Shown here: positions 61,406-64,000 of the stretch, piece after piece | Numbering within the stretch: the first letter of the stretch is position 1 | Layout of the letters: each line of letters opens with the position of its first letter | DNA from: Paralichthys olivaceus | Lineage: Eukaryota; Chordata; Actinopteri; Pleuronectiformes; Paralichthyidae | Length of the DNA stretch: 64,000 nt | NCBI RefSeq assembly: GCF_024713975.1 | Contig: NC_091095.1 | Span: 3,322,001-3,386,000 of the forward strand | Direction of reading: 5' to 3' | Notes under the pieces: model-generated | What the model was told of the DNA's origin: nothing | Seen by the model: only the letters and a program-made list of their open reading frames with translations | The model's database searches: none | Translations under genes and position numbers: made by a program

Positions 61406-62834
61406 GATGTATGTCATTTACTGAAAAGACCATGTTATTTAAAATAGATAGTATATGCTCTGCTCACTTGGGAGTTTTTGAAATGTTAAAATAATTCTGC
61501 CAAAATAGAAACCACATATCCTCTGGTGGCTTCTTAAATAAAAAGTTAAAATAAATAAGTTAATAGAGGAGGTGATATGGTGACAAATTTGCTAAGATAA
61601 TAAGAATAATTTTGCATAGTTACTAGGATACAAGGATTATTCCTTAATCCTGTAAAATCATGCACCAGCCAAACCAGGTGTATTTTCAGCATAATGAAGC
61701 ATGACTAAGCCTCATTAGCTCTTGAGCTATCGCTGCTAATTATGTGAATTTGTCGCAGTGCCTTTTCAGTTCAGGAGAAATGTGTCTCTCACAAGCAAAT
61801 TAACATAAATGGTTCTCAGGTGTTTTTATGTCACAGACACTTTGCTGAGAAAAGCCACAAAACCACTTTTGATGAAAGTTTGTCGAACGAAGCCGCACTT
61901 AAGTGTGTGAGAAAAGATCAGTGTCATCAACTATGTGTTTTGTGGCTCCGCAGTTTGCTGAATATTGTTTTACTCTAAATGGGTCGATTTGGCACTTTCA
62001 GTCAAGTTCACGACGGTCACAGTTTTATATCCAGCGTTTCTCTCGGCCAGCGTTTATTATCTGGCATTACGTCTCAAAGTGGTTGGCAAAGTTCTGTTTT
62101 TTGAGCTGAATGAAATTATGTTTCTGCGATAATAAAATTCTGGGTTAATACACTTGGAGAGAAAACACATGGCTTTCAGTGGCATTGCAGTTTCTTTTGC
62201 AATAATTTAATTGATACTTCAAGAAAAAATGAAATCTTGTTATTGAACGGCACTGACCTCTTCAGCAGATTAACCATTAAACGATTTCCCCTGAATCTGA
62301 GCCGTTGGCGATTATTCAGAGTTGTAAATCTTCACAACACCAGTTCATTTTAAGTGGTTGTGTCCTGTCCCCGATTTTTTTGTGTCTCCAGTCCCATTCC
62401 TGAATATTCCTTTGACACTGTGAACAATTCCTCTTTTGACGTGCTGAATTACAGAGCATCGCCCTAAGCTGTACAGGAGGTCAGAACGACAGTATTTCCT
62501 GTTAAAGTAGCTCCTGTCTGCCCGGGCGTAGACATTCACATAAGTCGTCCAGATCAATATTAGCAGACTTCATTCTGCAGAGTGCTTTTCACTCTTAGTA
62601 GATTTTTAAATATTTAGGTAATTCTGCTTTTCCTCCACATCCAGCCGTCCCGTTGTCTGTGAGAGCAAAGATAAATTATTCACCTGATTTTATAAAGTTT
62701 AAAATGAATAATTACGAACAGGAGAAATTCACACTTAATTATTTCAAAACGACTGGACCAGAGAAGGAGCAGGACATTGACGGTGTGAGAGTTGGACGTT
62801 CGGTCGTCCTATGAGAGCTTCATCTTACATGTTG

Positions 62835-63110
62835 CAGTTTTACAGTTGGAATGGAAGACATCCCAAGAAGTGATGCCAAATCACCTTGATCACCCCCTGG
62901 TGGCTGGCTGTAGTATAGATCTTAAACCATGCCTCCTGCATGTTAGCAGATGGAAAATCTTATCATCTTTGTTTAAGTGTTGATTTTACAGATAAGCTTG
63001 GTTTTAATTAGTTGATGCCAAAAAAATCGTGATGAAATGACTGACAGCTGAGACCGACTCCTGATTGGTCGTATGATATCAACCTGCTCCACTAATTAAA
63101 TTAGAGACTA
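62835..63110 (-). repeat. Dispersed repeat family 1, copy G (reverse orientation)
   Basis: ACCCCCTGGTGGCTGGCTGT, CATGCCTCCTGCATGTTAGC and GATAAGCTTGGTTTTAATTA are reverse complements of family 1 blocks, in reversed order as expected. Confidence 0.7.
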
Positions 63111-64000
63111 AGTCAAACCCTTTTGAAGCCTGTTTCTGCCATAGTGATCTTTTTTACCACTGTTACAGCAGCTAAAGCCCGACACCAACATGTGCTCACA
63201 TTGTTAAATTACAGCCTGAAGACTCTTTGACGTGCTGCGTGTCTGCCGTGACTTTTCCATCTCGGACTCGTCACACAAATGTGTGCTGCTCGCAAAGCAG
63301 CAGGATGAAATTTCGTCAGGATCCCTCTCTCGGCGCTCCTGTCCTGCTTTCTGAGTCAGAATAACTGCGGGGGCAGATTCAGACTGCACTTGATTAACCT
63401 CGGCAAAAGTGGATCATGTTGTGCTGCGGATTCGGAGTCAGGCCGGATTCTGAGTTGATAAGGCAGCATCAGAGAGCCGAGACATCCCAGTGCCGGAACA
63501 CACAAGGAACATGCATGATTATAAAACCCTGTTTGGCGGATTTAGTTTTACTGAACTGGCTGCGTGATCTAGTGATGTGGATTTTTTCTCATTAGCTGGT
63601 TTGGAAAAACCGGAGAGGGTTGAGAGGAGGATGTGCCTGAATATGAGAAGGAAAGGAGGGAGGACACAAACAAAACAAGCAGGAGGAGAGAGAAACTAAT
63701 GAGGGAAGAAGAACCTGGGAACAAATGAGGATATAAACCCAAGATTTTTCTGGATATCAGAAGGTTATGACTCAAACTCAAATCCGTGGGTCAGAAGACA
63801 AACTGAATTTTGCAGAGTAATGACGTCTGAGCAATTACCAGCACACCGTTTATTTATTTTCAGGCTTTACTGTTTTCAACTTTTCTGTTTTTTTGCTTCA
63901 AGAAGCAATTAGTCCCCAGAGTTCACTGTATACATTTATCGTGGGGATTGTTTTGTCTCCCAGATTTCTGCAGAACCCTAATAAGTTTGGTTTGTCGGTT

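Overview
The window is nuclear DNA from a teleost fish. It holds multi-exon vertebrate genes with GT/AG introns, many CA/TG microsatellites, and interspersed repeats of the kind common in fish genomes. No bacterial, viral or CRISPR features were seen. Most open reading frames longer than 60 codons are chance frames, microsatellite frames or shadows of exons.

Layout: (1) 1-1850, upstream sequence with no gene recognised. (2) 1850-9961, rgs5 on the + strand: five coding exons, 183 aa, TATA promoter at 1895. (3) 9962-18015, a convergent intergenic region with a tRNA-like repeat and a repeat with GGCGGAGGT-type ends. (4) 18016-23102, rgs4 on the - strand: five coding exons, 201 aa, TATA promoter at 23061. 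(5) 23103-32570, intergenic, with a complete MITE at 30523-30838 and several other repeat fragments. (6) 32572-38436, a fetuin-B-like gene on the + strand: signal peptide, two cystatin domains, a CPDCP linker, then a very histidine-rich terminal exon. A second intact, phase-compatible terminal exon lies 1.4 kb further on. (7) 38437-43560, intergenic, ending in a large TG-rich compound satellite. (8) 43560-64000, the 5' end of nos1ap on the + strand: GC-rich promoter, exon 1 at 44046, exon 2 at 44737, then about 19 kb of intron 2 running off the window.

How the genes relate: rgs5 and rgs4 are tail-to-tail paralogues, as in mammals. They share intron positions, a Met-Cys N terminus (the known Arg/N-degron and palmitoylation signal of this subfamily) and a similar promoter layout. 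nos1ap lies in the same human chromosomal region (1q23) as RGS4 and RGS5, so this is old synteny. The fetuin-B-like gene between rgs4 and nos1ap is not in that human neighbourhood (human FETUB is at 3q27). Its two possible C-terminal exons are the most interesting feature here. All gene models were read by eye from splice sites, frame continuity and remembered family sequences; no alignment was run.
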